A stretch of DNA of 64,000 bases from Alphaproteobacteria bacterium. GTDB lineage: Bacteria > Pseudomonadota > Alphaproteobacteria > Rhodobacterales > Rhodobacteraceae. The translations under genes and the position numbers were made by a program. The notes below the pieces were generated by a model. That model saw nothing but the letters and a program-made list of their open reading frames with translations, ran no database searches and was not told the origin of the DNA. Location: the NCBI GenBank assembly GCA_030425925.1, contig JAUHZO010000001.1, forward strand, positions 186,001-250,000, given 5' to 3'. Below, piece by piece: positions 45,227 through 54,221 of the stretch (position 1 is its first letter; every line of letters begins with the position of its first letter).

Positions 45227-45772
45227 TCAGGCGTCCTTGGCCAGGAGCGTGTAGGACGAGATGATCTCGCCCGTGGCCTGGCCGCGCATGACCTTCTTGT
45301 CGTCGTTGCGCTTGCCCACGGCACCCACGGCCTTGCGGATCAGGCGGCCCAGCTGCTGGTTGAGCAGGCGCTGGCGGCGGCCGGAATGCTTGGAGCCTTC
45401 GGCGATGGCGGTATTGTAGAGGGTCATGAAACCCTTGTCCTTGGCCGCGGTCTGCATGACGGTCAGCACGAAGGCTTCGTCGAACTTGCCATCGGCGTCC
45501 AGCTTCTGCGCCAGGGTGACGACATGGTCGATCACCGCGCGCTTGGACTTGATGCGCTCGGCCAGTTCATCGCCGTCCGCGGCCTTTTCCAGCAGGTGGT
45601 TTTCCACCAGCTTCTGCAGGTAGTGTCCCAGTTCGTGGCCTTCGGCCTTGGCCAGCTGCACCATGCGGGCGCGCACCTGCGGTTCGAGGCTGAAGGCAAC
45701 GATGCCTTCGCCGCCGCTGGATTTCTTCTTGGATTTCGGGGTCGCCTTTGCGGCGGTTTGCGTGTCTGCCAT
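45227..45772 (-). CDS. Ribbon-helix-helix-like protein, probably self-regulated
   Basis: A 181-residue protein. After a Lys-rich tail, residues about 20-62 have a ribbon-helix-helix pattern: a short strand (GIVAFSL), helix A (EPQVRARMVQLAKAEG) and helix B (ELGHYLQKLVENHLLEK). The remainder is helical and basic toward the end. I know no function for it. A 23-bp perfect palindrome lies 55 bp upstream of its start, a natural site for a symmetric repressor such as this. ATG 45772 follows AAGGAGG. Confidence 0.75.
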   Translation of the reverse strand: MADTQTAAKATPKSKKKSSGGEGIVAFSLEPQVRARMVQLAKAEGHELGHYLQKLVENHLLEKAADGDELAERIKSKRAVIDHVVTLAQKLDADGKFDEAFVLTVMQTAAKDKGFMTLYNTAIAEGSKHSGRRQRLLNQQLGRLIRKAVGAVGKRNDDKKVMRGQATGEIISSYTLLAKDA

Positions 45773-45827
45773 TGTCTGGCCTCCTTGACTGCTGCGGGGC
45801 CAGGATACGCCGGATTCGCCCTGCGCT

Positions 45828-45850
45828 CAACATACTTTGAAAGTATGTTG
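45828..45850. promoter_or_regulatory. 23-bp perfect palindrome, operator candidate
   Basis: CAACATACTTT-G-AAAGTATGTTG has 11-bp arms around a single base, in the gap between the RHH-like gene and metY, which diverge. The core CTTTGAAAG recurs in the hairpins at 51054-51101. It lies 55 bases before the RHH gene and 139 before metY, so it most likely controls the former, perhaps both. Confidence 0.55.
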
Positions 45851-45989
45851 GTAAAATCCTGCCGATCCCCGCCGGGACATCCGTTCCGCCCGCCGGGGCA
45901 AATCCGGGAAAGCGGTCCTTGTGCGCCCGGAGGCGTTGTGGGCCTGCGGGGCTTGGCCTATCACTGCCACAGCAACAAGGGAGACAGCC

Positions 45990-47282
45990 ATGACCGACGG
46001 TCCCACCTACGGGTTCGACACGCTGCAGATCCATGCCGGCGCCCGCCCGGATCCGGCCACCGGCGCGCGCCAGACGCCGATCTACCAGACCACCGCCTAC
46101 GTGTTCCGCGATGCCGAACACGCCGCGGCGCTCTTCAACCTGCAGGAGGTGGGTTACATCTATTCGCGCCTCACCAACCCCACCGTGGCGGTGCTGCAGG
46201 AGCGGATGGCGGTGCTGGAAGGCGGCGTGGGCGCGGTCTGCTGTTCCTCGGGACATGCGGCGCAGATCATGGCGCTGTTCCCGCTGATGGGACCGGGGCG
46301 CAACGTGGTGGTGTCGACGCGGCTTTACGGCGGCACCGTCACGCAGTTCAGCCAGACCATCAAGCGGTTCGGCTGGAACGCGACCTTTGTGGATTTCGAC
46401 GATCTCGACGCCGTCAAGGCGGCCATCGACGACGACACCCGCGCGGTGTTCTGCGAATCCATCGCCAATCCGGGCGGCTACATCACCGACCTTCCGGCCA
46501 TCGCCGGAATCGCCGACGCGGCGGGCCTGCCTCTGATCGTCGACAACACCTCGGCCACGCCGTATCTGTGCCGCCCGATCGAGCATGGCGCGACGCTGGT
46601 GGTGCATTCGCTGACCAAGTACCTGACCGGCAACGGCACCGTGACCGGCGGCGTGGTCGTGGACAGCGGCACGTTCGACTGGTCGGCCTCGGACAAGTTC
46701 CCGTCGCTCAGCGCGCCGGAGCCCGCCTATCACGGGCTGAAATTCCACGAGACGTTCGGCCCGCTGGCCTTCACCTTCCATGGCATCGCCGTGGGCCTGC
46801 GCGATCTGGGCATGACGCTGAACCCGCAGGCCGCGCATTACACGCTGATGGGGATCGAGACGCTGTCGCTGCGCATGCAGCGCCATGTCGAGAACGCCGA
46901 GAAGATCGCCACCTGGCTCGAAGGCCATGACGCGGTCGAGGCGGTGACCTATGCCGGCCTGCCCTCCTCGCCTTACAACGGCCGCTTGGCCACCGTGTGC
47001 CCCAAGGGCGCGGGGGCGCTGTTCACCGTGGCGCTGAAGGGCGGGTACGAGGCGTGCATCCGGTTCGTCGACGCGCTGGAAATCTTCAGCCACGTCGCGA
47101 ACCTGGGTGACACGCGCAGCCTGGTGATCCATTCGGCTTCGACCACGCACCGCCAGTTGACGCCGGAACAGCAGACCGCCGCCGGGGCCGCGCCGAACGT
47201 GGTGCGGATTTCCATCGGGATCGAGGATGCCGACGACCTGATCGCGGATCTGGATCAGGCGCTGAAGAAGGCCGGGGGCTGA
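45990..47282 (+). CDS. metY: O-acetylhomoserine sulfhydrylase family enzyme (MetY)
   Basis: PLP enzyme that makes homocysteine from O-acetylhomoserine and sulfide (direct sulfhydrylation of methionine synthesis). The 430-residue protein shows FDTLQIHAG, the Cys/Met-metabolism PLP motif, and the Schiff-base Lys210 in HSLTKYLTGNG. Length and the C-terminal SIGIEDADDLIADL are typical. ATG 45990 follows CAAGGGAGA. No SAM-type riboswitch is evident in the 139 bp upstream. Confidence 0.94.
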   Translation: MTDGPTYGFDTLQIHAGARPDPATGARQTPIYQTTAYVFRDAEHAAALFNLQEVGYIYSRLTNPTVAVLQERMAVLEGGVGAVCCSSGHAAQIMALFPLMGPGRNVVVSTRLYGGTVTQFSQTIKRFGWNATFVDFDDLDAVKAAIDDDTRAVFCESIANPGGYITDLPAIAGIADAAGLPLIVDNTSATPYLCRPIEHGATLVVHSLTKYLTGNGTVTGGVVVDSGTFDWSASDKFPSLSAPEPAYHGLKFHETFGPLAFTFHGIAVGLRDLGMTLNPQAAHYTLMGIETLSLRMQRHVENAEKIATWLEGHDAVEAVTYAGLPSSPYNGRLATVCPKGAGALFTVALKGGYEACIRFVDALEIFSHVANLGDTRSLVIHSASTTHRQLTPEQQTAAGAAPNVVRISIGIEDADDLIADLDQALKKAGG

Positions 47283-47328
47283 CCGGACGGGGTGGGCCCC
47301 GGCCCGCCCTGCTTTCCTCTCGGGGCGT

Positions 47329-48006
47329 TCAGGGCGCGGCGATCTCGAAGACCATCGTGACATCGGCGCGCAGTTCGGTCTCGCCCGCGGCGACGGGCAC
47401 CGGGGCGGCCGCTTCGGTGCGGAACATCGCCGTGGGCATGGGGCCGCCGCCGCCCCCCGCCTCCGAGATCGACAACACGCGGCCCAGCGCAACGCCCGCC
47501 GCCGCGGCATAGAGCGCAGCCTTGTCGCGGGCGTCCTGCACCGCGGCCTCGCGCGCGCGGTCGAGCAGCGGACCGGGCTCCTGCAGGCCGAAGCTCAGGC
47601 CCGAGAATTCGTTTGCGCCGTCCTCCAGCACCGCCTGCAGCACCTCGCCCAGCCGGTCGAGATTGCGCACCCGCACCGTCAGCGCGTTGCGCGCGCGGTA
47701 GCCGGTGACCTTGCGTTTGCCCGGGCTGTTTTCCCAGTTTTCCTGCAGCGACAGGCCCGAGGTCTGGATGTCGCGCGCGTCAAGGCCCAGCGCGCGCAGC
47801 CGGTCCAGGATCGCAGCCATCGCTGCCGAGCTGGCATCGACCGCCTCTACCGGCACGTCCGCAAAGGACTCCACCCCCAGCGTGATCGTGGCCATGTCCG
47901 GAGCAGCGGCCACGCGACCTTCGCCGGTGACCGTGAGCGTCGGTAAGGTTTCCGAAAGGACCGGTGTGGTAAACAGGACGCTAAGCAAGATCGCGAGCAG
48001 GCGCAT
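47329..48006 (-). CDS. SIMPL-domain (DUF541) periplasmic protein
   Basis: A 225-residue protein with a signal peptide (LLAILLSVLFTTPVLSETL) and a SIMPL domain: TVTGEGRVAAAPDMATITLGV, then LQENWE and a C-terminal strand ending in VTMVFEIAAP. These proteins are envelope factors linked to stress tolerance, exact role unclear. ATG 48006 is preferred because it places the signal peptide at the N-terminus. It converges on metY. Confidence 0.9.
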   Translation of the reverse strand: MRLLAILLSVLFTTPVLSETLPTLTVTGEGRVAAAPDMATITLGVESFADVPVEAVDASSAAMAAILDRLRALGLDARDIQTSGLSLQENWENSPGKRKVTGYRARNALTVRVRNLDRLGEVLQAVLEDGANEFSGLSFGLQEPGPLLDRAREAAVQDARDKAALYAAAAGVALGRVLSISEAGGGGGPMPTAMFRTEAAAPVPVAAGETELRADVTMVFEIAAP

Positions 48007-48168
48007 GATGAGGCTACGTGGTTTTTGCCCCACACTTGTTGCGTCCGGGCCGGGGCCGGGCAAGGGGCTGTGCCGCGGATTCTTTCCTTCGGCGGAAGGT
48101 TGCTATATCATCTGCCAACGCTCGAAACAGACTCCCCGAACCAAGGCAGGACTGGTAGAGACCGCCAC

Positions 48169-50982
48169 ATGGTACCGAATTTTGCGCTTTCCCTCTCTTT
48201 CGAAGGCATCGCCCTGTTGCGCCGGATGGATGACGGCTGGGCCCGGATCGCCGACGCTGCGCTGGACAGCGCCGATCTTGACGCCGAAATGCATCGTCTC
48301 AGGGCCGAGGCCCAGGCGCTGGATCCCGACGGGGCCGACGTTGCGCTGGTCATCCCGAACGAACAGATCCGCTATATCGACCTGCCCGATCTGGGCGGCG
48401 ATGCGGCGATGCGGGAAACCGCGATCCTCGCTGCGCTGGATGGCGCGACGCCCTATGCCGTCAGCGACCTGGGCCACGATCATTCGCTGGCCGGCGGACG
48501 GCTGAAGATCGCCGCGGTGGCGCGCGAGACCCTGCAAGAGGCCGAGGCCTTTGCCACCCAGCACGGCTTTGCCCCGGTCAGCTTCCTTGCCAACCCGCCC
48601 GATGGCGCGTTTGACGGCGCGGTGTTCTTTGGCGCGGCGGCGTCCTGGAAGGGGGCGGCCCCGTCACGCCCCGCCGAAGCGCTGCGCATCGTGCCCGCGG
48701 ACGCCGCCGCACGGCAACCGCTGGCAGCCCCCGAACCAGCCGCGGATGTCGCGGCAGAGCCTGACGCCGGCGATCCCGTCATCGCTGCCGACGCAGAGCA
48801 GGACGCGCGGGACGTCCCCGCGGCCGAGGCGAAGATCCCCCCGGCTCCGCCCGAAGTGGCCGGGACCGCCGCCGAGGAACCGGGCCCCGCCACACGGGCA
48901 CGTCTGACCGCGCTTGCTCTTGCGGCCATCGACCCGGACGAGGAGCCCGATGAGATTGCGGACAAGGCCCCGGACCAGAGCGGTGACGCGGACGCGACCG
49001 TCGACACCGCGCCCACGCCGTCCTTTTCCACCATCCGTGCCCGGCGCGACGGCGACGCAGGCATCCCCAAGGCACCCTCGGTCCTGTTGACCGCTCCCAC
49101 AGCCGTGCCGGGCAAGCCCCGCTTTACCCCGGTGCCCGGCGACAGCGGTGCCCTGAAATCCGCCGGCATCACCTCCGACCGGCTGGATGCCGACGGCACC
49201 GACACAGAAAGCGCCGGGCTGGGGGCCGCCGCCGCGCAGGCGGCGCGCAGCTTCTTCAGCCGCCGCAAACCGGCCGAGGCCGAAGGTGTCGCCGACAGTG
49301 CCGAAACAAGCCCTGCGGGCGAAAAGCCGGGCGCGCCGCCGCTGGGACGCGCCACCAAGCCTCGCGGCAAGCCGCCCGCCGTGCCGCCGCTGAAACGCGA
49401 CCCGGCCCCGGCGAAAGCCGCACCGCGCCTGGCCGCCATTGCGGCGCGGACGGCCGACACCTCGAACGACGCCGACACCGGGCGCGAAGCGTTCAACCCG
49501 CTGGCGGGCCTTACGGCGCTGCGCGGCACCGCCCGGCCCGAACCGGCGCTGGCCGGTGCCGGTGGCGCGGCGGTGCTGTCCCCGCAGGACGAACGCGAGC
49601 GGATGACCATTTTCGGCGCGCGCGAACGCGAACGCAGCGGCGCGCGCCCGCGCATGCTGGGTCTGGCGCTGACGGCGGTGCTCTTGCTGTTCCTGGCCGG
49701 CGTGGCGGCCTGGGCCTCGGTCTTTCTGGATGACGGCCTGGCGCGGTTCTTCAGGTCCGAGCCCGAAAACCGCGCCATCGCCGCCCTGCCCGAGGTTGTC
49801 GCCGCCCCCGCCGAGCCCGATCTTGCGGTGCGCGCCGCCGTAGCACCCACGCCGCAGGCGGTGGCGCTGGCCCCGGTCCCGCCGCTGGTGCAGCGCAGCA
49901 CCGAAGGTGCCGGCAGCGGCGAAGATGTGGTGCTGGCCGCGCTCGACACCACACCCGATGCCTCCGACGCGCGCCCGGTGCTCAGCGCCCCCATCGCGCC
50001 ACGCGCGCTGAGCCCCGAAGAGGCCATCGCCACCTATGCCGCCACCGGCTACTGGCTGCGCGCACCGGACGCGCCGCATCTGCCGCCGGTGCAGGGGGTG
50101 GAGGATGTCTATGTCGCCTCCATCGACCCGGCGGTAGAGCCGCTGGATGCGGTGGCCCTGCCCGCGTTGAACAGCGTTGCACCGGACGCGGCGATGGAAG
50201 AGCCGGGCCTGCCACCGCCGGCGGGGCTGCGGTTTGACTTTGACGCGCGCGATCTGGTGCGCGCCACGCCCGAAGGCGCGCTGAACCCCGACGGGCTGCG
50301 GATCTATACCGGTCGGCCTCCGGCGGTCCCGCCGCTGCGTGGCGCCGCGCCAGACCTGGACACGCCCGCGGTGCCGGATGCCGCGCTGGCCGCCCTGCGC
50401 CCGGCAGCCCGGCCGGACGATCTGGTGGAACAGAAGGAACGCGCCGACCTGGGCGGTTTCTCGCGCGAGGAACTCTCCGGGCTGCGGCCGGTGCTGCGCC
50501 CCCGCACCGCGCAGGACGACGCCCGCGAGGAAGAGCCGGACGAACCCGCGACCGCACAAGCGGTGCGCCGGTCGCTTGTGCCGGTCAACCGCCCGCGCGA
50601 CATGGCCAGCATCGTGCGCCGGACCGAGCGGCTGCAGGAGCGGCAAGAGGCACGGGAAGAGGAAGACGCAGGCGGAGAGGATGCGCCCACCCGCACGGCA
50701 GCGGTGGCCCAGCGCACCGTGCGGCCTTCGGGTCCGACCGGCACCTCGGTGGCCAAGCAGGCCACGGTGCGCAATGCCATCAACCTGAACCGGATCAGCC
50801 TGATCGGCGTCTACGGCACGCCGCAGAACCGGCGTGCCCTGGTGCGTATGGCCAATGGCGACTACAAGAAGGTCAAGGTGGGCGACCGCATCGATGGCGG
50901 CCGCGTGCGGGCCATCGGGGACAGCGATCTGAGCTACGCCAAGGGCGGACGGTCGGTGACGCTGACGATGCCGCGTAGCTGA
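48169..50982 (+). CDS. Large bitopic protein with GspL/PilM-like N-terminus and PilP/GspC-like C-terminus
   Basis: A 937-residue protein. Residues about 1-160 resemble the actin-like cytoplasmic part of GspL or PilM (VALVIPNEQIRYIDLP). A long Pro/Ala-rich disordered region follows (about 160-490), one membrane helix (about 497-520, LTAVLLLFLAGVAAWASVFL), another disordered periplasmic region, and a C-terminal 70-residue domain (ISLIGVYGTPQNRRALVRMANGDYKKVKVGD) like the PilP/GspC homology region. The combination in one chain suggests a bridge from cytoplasm to periplasm. No pilus or type II secretion genes are nearby. ATG 48169 has no strong ribosome site (GGTAGAG upstream). Confidence 0.75.
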   Translation: MVPNFALSLSFEGIALLRRMDDGWARIADAALDSADLDAEMHRLRAEAQALDPDGADVALVIPNEQIRYIDLPDLGGDAAMRETAILAALDGATPYAVSDLGHDHSLAGGRLKIAAVARETLQEAEAFATQHGFAPVSFLANPPDGAFDGAVFFGAAASWKGAAPSRPAEALRIVPADAAARQPLAAPEPAADVAAEPDAGDPVIAADAEQDARDVPAAEAKIPPAPPEVAGTAAEEPGPATRARLTALALAAIDPDEEPDEIADKAPDQSGDADATVDTAPTPSFSTIRARRDGDAGIPKAPSVLLTAPTAVPGKPRFTPVPGDSGALKSAGITSDRLDADGTDTESAGLGAAAAQAARSFFSRRKPAEAEGVADSAETSPAGEKPGAPPLGRATKPRGKPPAVPPLKRDPAPAKAAPRLAAIAARTADTSNDADTGREAFNPLAGLTALRGTARPEPALAGAGGAAVLSPQDERERMTIFGARERERSGARPRMLGLALTAVLLLFLAGVAAWASVFLDDGLARFFRSEPENRAIAALPEVVAAPAEPDLAVRAAVAPTPQAVALAPVPPLVQRSTEGAGSGEDVVLAALDTTPDASDARPVLSAPIAPRALSPEEAIATYAATGYWLRAPDAPHLPPVQGVEDVYVASIDPAVEPLDAVALPALNSVAPDAAMEEPGLPPPAGLRFDFDARDLVRATPEGALNPDGLRIYTGRPPAVPPLRGAAPDLDTPAVPDAALAALRPAARPDDLVEQKERADLGGFSREELSGLRPVLRPRTAQDDAREEEPDEPATAQAVRRSLVPVNRPRDMASIVRRTERLQERQEAREEEDAGGEDAPTRTAAVAQRTVRPSGPTGTSVAKQATVRNAINLNRISLIGVYGTPQNRRALVRMANGDYKKVKVGDRIDGGRVRAIGDSDLSYAKGGRSVTLTMPRS

Positions 50983-51053
50983 GCGTGGTGCGCCTTGAAG
51001 GCGCGCGGGCCGGGAGACCGGGGTGACACGTCGCGCATCGCTGAGGCCGGGGG

Positions 51054-51101
51054 CCGGAAGCTTTGAAAGCTTCCGGGCCGATTTCTTTGAAAGAAATCGG
51101 C
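51054..51101. repeat. Two adjacent perfect palindromes with CTTTGAAAG core
   Basis: CCGGAAGCTTT-G-AAAGCTTCCGG (51054-51076) and GCCGATTTCTTT-G-AAAGAAATCGGC (51077-51101) lie directly one after the other, each with 11 or 12 perfect pairs around one G. They lie between convergent genes and may end both transcripts; the shared core suggests members of one small repeat family. Confidence 0.75.
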
Positions 51102-51232
51102 GCGCCCCTTGGCCTTCGTGCAGCCCGGACGGCGGGTGACGCGCTTGTGAATTTCGGTGGAAACAGGAGGGGCCCCCGGCACGTCGACGGAGTGGCTGCG
51201 GATCCTTGCTGCGCAAGGACCGCCTTGCCACC

Positions 51233-51260
51233 GGCAGCAATCCCCTGCGGGATTGCTGCC
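51233..51260. terminator. Hairpin at the 3' end of the helicase gene
   Basis: GGCAGCAATCCC, loop CTGC, GGGATTGCTGCC: 12-bp perfect stem touching the stop codon of the uvrD/pcrA gene. A weaker imperfect stem (GCGGATCCTTG...CAAGGACCGC) lies just before it, near 51198-51222. There is no T run. Confidence 0.65.
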
Positions 51261-53698
51261 TAAAACGGTACGTCGTCTGCGGCGACGACGAAGCGGGCGA
51301 CGACCTTCTTGGCCCCCGCCTTCTCGAAGGCCACGTCCAGCTTGTCACCCTCGATCCCCTGGATCGCGCCATAGCCGAATTTCTGGTGGAACACGCGCTC
51401 GCCCACGGTGAAGGCGCTGACCGCATCGAGATCGATCACTTGCGTCCGGCTTTCGCGCGGCTGACCCATGCCGCGTTCCCCGGCGCGGGCCTGCATGCGT
51501 TTCCAGCCCGGCGAATTGTAGACATCCGCGCGGCTCGCCTTTTCCTGCAGGTCGCTCTGCGCCGCCGTCATGATCGCGGGCGAGGCCGCGGCGGCCATGC
51601 CCGCCGCGCCGTATCCGCCACCGTAAAGCCCGGGTGGCGTCAGAACGTCCACGTGTTCGTCGGGCAGTTCATCGACAAAGCGCGAGGGCATCTGCGACTG
51701 CCACTGCCCGAACACCCGCCGGTTGCCCGCAAACGAAATGGTGCAGACCTCTTCGGCGCGGGTGATGCCGACATAGGCGAGCCGCCGCTCCTCTTCGAGG
51801 CCCTTCACACCGCTTTCATCCATCGAGCGCTGGGACGGGAACAGCCCGTCCTCCCAGCCGGGCAGGAACACCACCGGGAATTCCAGCCCCTTGGCCGCGT
51901 GCAGCGTCATGATCGAGACCTTGGCCCCGGCCGCGTCGGACTCGTTGTCCATCACGAGGCTGACATGCTCCAGGAACCCTTGCAGGTTCTCGAAGCCTTC
52001 CAGCGCCTTGACCAGTTCCTTGAGGTTCTCCAGACGGCCCGGCGCTTCGGGCGTCTTGTCGTTCTGCCACATCTCGGTATAGCCGGATTCGTCCAGCACG
52101 ATCTGCGCCAGTTCCACATGGCTGATCTCGGGCGCGGCCTGCAGGGGGCGCGCCTCGTCATCCACCACGGCGTCAGTGTCCAACGGGGCCACGGGCTGCA
52201 CCATCCGACCCCAGCGCGCCAGATCGGTGATCAGGCGGGCCAGTTCCTTCGCGCCCTTGCCCTTGATCGCACCCTGTTCCACCGCCAGGGCCGCGCCGTC
52301 CACAAGCGACACGCCGTTTTCTCGCGCGATCCGCTGGATCGTCTGCTGCGCCTTGTCGCCAAGGCCGCGCTTGGGCGTGTTCACCACCCGCTCAAAAGCC
52401 AGATCATCCGCGGGCGAAACGACCAGCCGGAAATAGGCCATGGCGTCGCGGATCTCCATCCGTTCGTAGAACCGGGGCCCGCCGATCACACGATAGGGCA
52501 GACCGATGGTCAGGAACCTGTCCTCGAACGCGCGCATCTGGTGCGAGGCGCGCACGAGGATCGCCATGTCATCCAGCGAAAACGGTCGCATCCCGCGGGT
52601 GCCGCCCTGCATCGCCTCGATCTCTTCGCCGATCCAGCGCGCCTCTTCCTCGCCGTCCCAATGGCCGATCAGGCGGACCTTTTCGCCCTCCTCGGCCTCG
52701 GTCCACAATTCCTTGCCCAGGCGCGAGGCATTGCCCCGGATCACGCCCGACGCGGCCTTGAGGATATGCGGGGTGGAGCGGTAGTTCTGTTCCAGCCGCA
52801 CCACATGCGCGCCGGGGAAATCCTTTTCGAACCGCAGGATATTGCCCACCTCGGCCCCGCGCCAGCCATAGATCGACTGGTCATCGTCGCCCACGCAGCA
52901 GATGTTGCGATGCGCCTGCGCCAGAAGCCGCAGCCACATGTACTGGGCCACGTTGGTGTCCTGGTATTCGTCCACGAGGATGTAGCGGAACCAGCGCTGA
53001 TACTGCGCCAGCACGTCCTCGTGGGTCTGGAAGATCGTGACCATGTGCAACAGCAGGTCGCCGAAATCGACGGCGTTCAGCACGCGCAAGCGGACCTGGT
53101 ACTGGGCATAAAGCTCTGCCCCGCGGTGGTTGTAGGCCCCGGCATCGGCGGCAGGGATCTTGTCGGGCGTGATCGCGCGGTTCTTCCAGCCGTCGATGAT
53201 CGACGACAACAGACGCGCGGGCCAGCGCTTGTCGTCGATCCCGGCCGCAGCGATCAGCTGTTTGAGCAGGCGCAGCTGGTCGTCGGTGTCGAGGATGGTG
53301 AAGTTGGACTTCAGCCCCACCAGTTCGGCATGGCGGCGCAGGAGCTTGACGCAGATCGAATGGAAGGTGCCCAGCCAGGGCATGCCCTCGACCGTCTGGC
53401 CCAGCATGCCCGAGATGCGCGATTTCATCTCGCGCGCGGCCTTGTTGGTGAAGGTCACCGCCAGCACTTCGTTCGGACGCGCGCGCCCGGTGTTCAGCAG
53501 ATGCACCACCCGCGCCGTCAGCGCGCGCGTCTTGCCGGTGCCGGCCCCTGCCAGCATCAGCACGGGGCCATCCATCACCTCCACCGCCTCGCGCTGCGCC
53601 GCGTTCAGACCGTCGAGATACGGCGCGGGCCGCGCGGCCATGGCGCGCGACGACAGCGACGCGCCTTCGAAGGCATCCATGTCATCGAAACTGCTCAT
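51260..53698 (-). CDS. UvrD/PcrA-type DNA helicase
   Basis: Superfamily 1A 3'-5' helicase of 812 residues for DNA repair and clearing of replication blocks. Visible motifs are the Q motif (LNAAQREAV), Walker A AGAGTGKT, motif II DEYQDTN, motif III CVGDDDQSIYGWRGA, motif IV EQNYRS, motif V LMTLHAAKGLEFPVVFLPG and motif VI GITRAEE. The C-terminal tail (FHQKFGYGAIQGIEGDKLDVAFEKAG) is the UvrD/PcrA RNA-polymerase-binding type. ATG 53698 is preferred; longer forms would add low-complexity sequence that overlaps a repeat. Confidence 0.95.
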   Translation of the reverse strand: MSSFDDMDAFEGASLSSRAMAARPAPYLDGLNAAQREAVEVMDGPVLMLAGAGTGKTRALTARVVHLLNTGRARPNEVLAVTFTNKAAREMKSRISGMLGQTVEGMPWLGTFHSICVKLLRRHAELVGLKSNFTILDTDDQLRLLKQLIAAAGIDDKRWPARLLSSIIDGWKNRAITPDKIPAADAGAYNHRGAELYAQYQVRLRVLNAVDFGDLLLHMVTIFQTHEDVLAQYQRWFRYILVDEYQDTNVAQYMWLRLLAQAHRNICCVGDDDQSIYGWRGAEVGNILRFEKDFPGAHVVRLEQNYRSTPHILKAASGVIRGNASRLGKELWTEAEEGEKVRLIGHWDGEEEARWIGEEIEAMQGGTRGMRPFSLDDMAILVRASHQMRAFEDRFLTIGLPYRVIGGPRFYERMEIRDAMAYFRLVVSPADDLAFERVVNTPKRGLGDKAQQTIQRIARENGVSLVDGAALAVEQGAIKGKGAKELARLITDLARWGRMVQPVAPLDTDAVVDDEARPLQAAPEISHVELAQIVLDESGYTEMWQNDKTPEAPGRLENLKELVKALEGFENLQGFLEHVSLVMDNESDAAGAKVSIMTLHAAKGLEFPVVFLPGWEDGLFPSQRSMDESGVKGLEEERRLAYVGITRAEEVCTISFAGNRRVFGQWQSQMPSRFVDELPDEHVDVLTPPGLYGGGYGAAGMAAAASPAIMTAAQSDLQEKASRADVYNSPGWKRMQARAGERGMGQPRESRTQVIDLDAVSAFTVGERVFHQKFGYGAIQGIEGDKLDVAFEKAGAKKVVARFVVAADDVPF

Positions 53699-53779
53699 GG
53701 CCGGATGATAGCGCCGCGCGGGGCAGAGATAAAGAGACGTTCGGCAATTGTTCCGGCATATGCCGCACTTTGCGACGCA

Positions 53780-53843
53780 GTCCCGGACCTGATCCGGGAC
53801 CTCCCCTTGCCCGGACGTGGAGGTCCCGGGGCAGGCCCGGGAC
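53780..53843. repeat. Imperfect inverted repeat related to the one at 56738-56889
   Basis: GTCCCGGACCTGATCCGGGACCTCC at 53780-53804 pairs with 53819-53843 with three mismatches. The sequence GTCCCGG...CCGGGACCTC and its continuation GGCGGCGCGCC recur at 56738-56889. It lies just outside the 3' end of the HNH gene. Confidence 0.7.
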
Positions 53844-53853
53844 GGCGGCGCGC

Positions 53854-54147
53854 CTAGCGTTTGCGGCGCGCGCCGGGGGTGCGGCTGTGAAACTCCGGCG
53901 GGCGTTTGGCGACCCAGGCCAGGAACTTCGCCATTTCGGGATGCGCGCGCAGGGCCTCTACCGTGTTCAGCTCTCGCGCCAGTTGCCCTTCGGTGAACCG
54001 CGCGTGGATGGCGCTGTGACAGACCTGGTGCAACAGCACCACCGGCCCGCCCTTGCCGCCCTTCAGCTTCGGGATCAGGTGATGCAGGCTTTGCCGCACA
54101 TGCGCCGGAATGGGCCGGTCGCAAAGCGGACAGATCGGATCGGTCAT
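53854..54147 (-). CDS. Small HNH endonuclease
   Basis: A 97-residue protein with a zinc knuckle CPLCDRP at the N-terminus and an HNH-type core SLHHLIPKLKGGKGG...LLHQVCHSAIH. It is the size of the free-standing HNH proteins with HHLIPK motifs found in many proteobacteria. Target DNA is unknown. It lies between the helicase and a mechanosensitive channel gene that diverges from it. Confidence 0.9.
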   Translation of the reverse strand: MTDPICPLCDRPIPAHVRQSLHHLIPKLKGGKGGPVVLLHQVCHSAIHARFTEGQLARELNTVEALRAHPEMAKFLAWVAKRPPEFHSRTPGARRKR

Positions 54148-54221
54148 GGTCCCCCCTTGCCGTCCCGCCGGTCCCGGGGCAAGAGGAGAGCGCCAACAGG
54201 ACAGACGTCAAGGATCCGCCC

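Noticed and set aside
45851-45989. SAM riboswitch upstream of metY
   Set aside because: None of the conserved SAM-II or SAM/SAH core sequences could be found, and the stretch is only 139 bp of GC-rich DNA.
51206-53857. Long open frame antisense to the helicase gene
   Set aside because: All helicase motifs are on the minus strand; the plus-strand frame is compositional.
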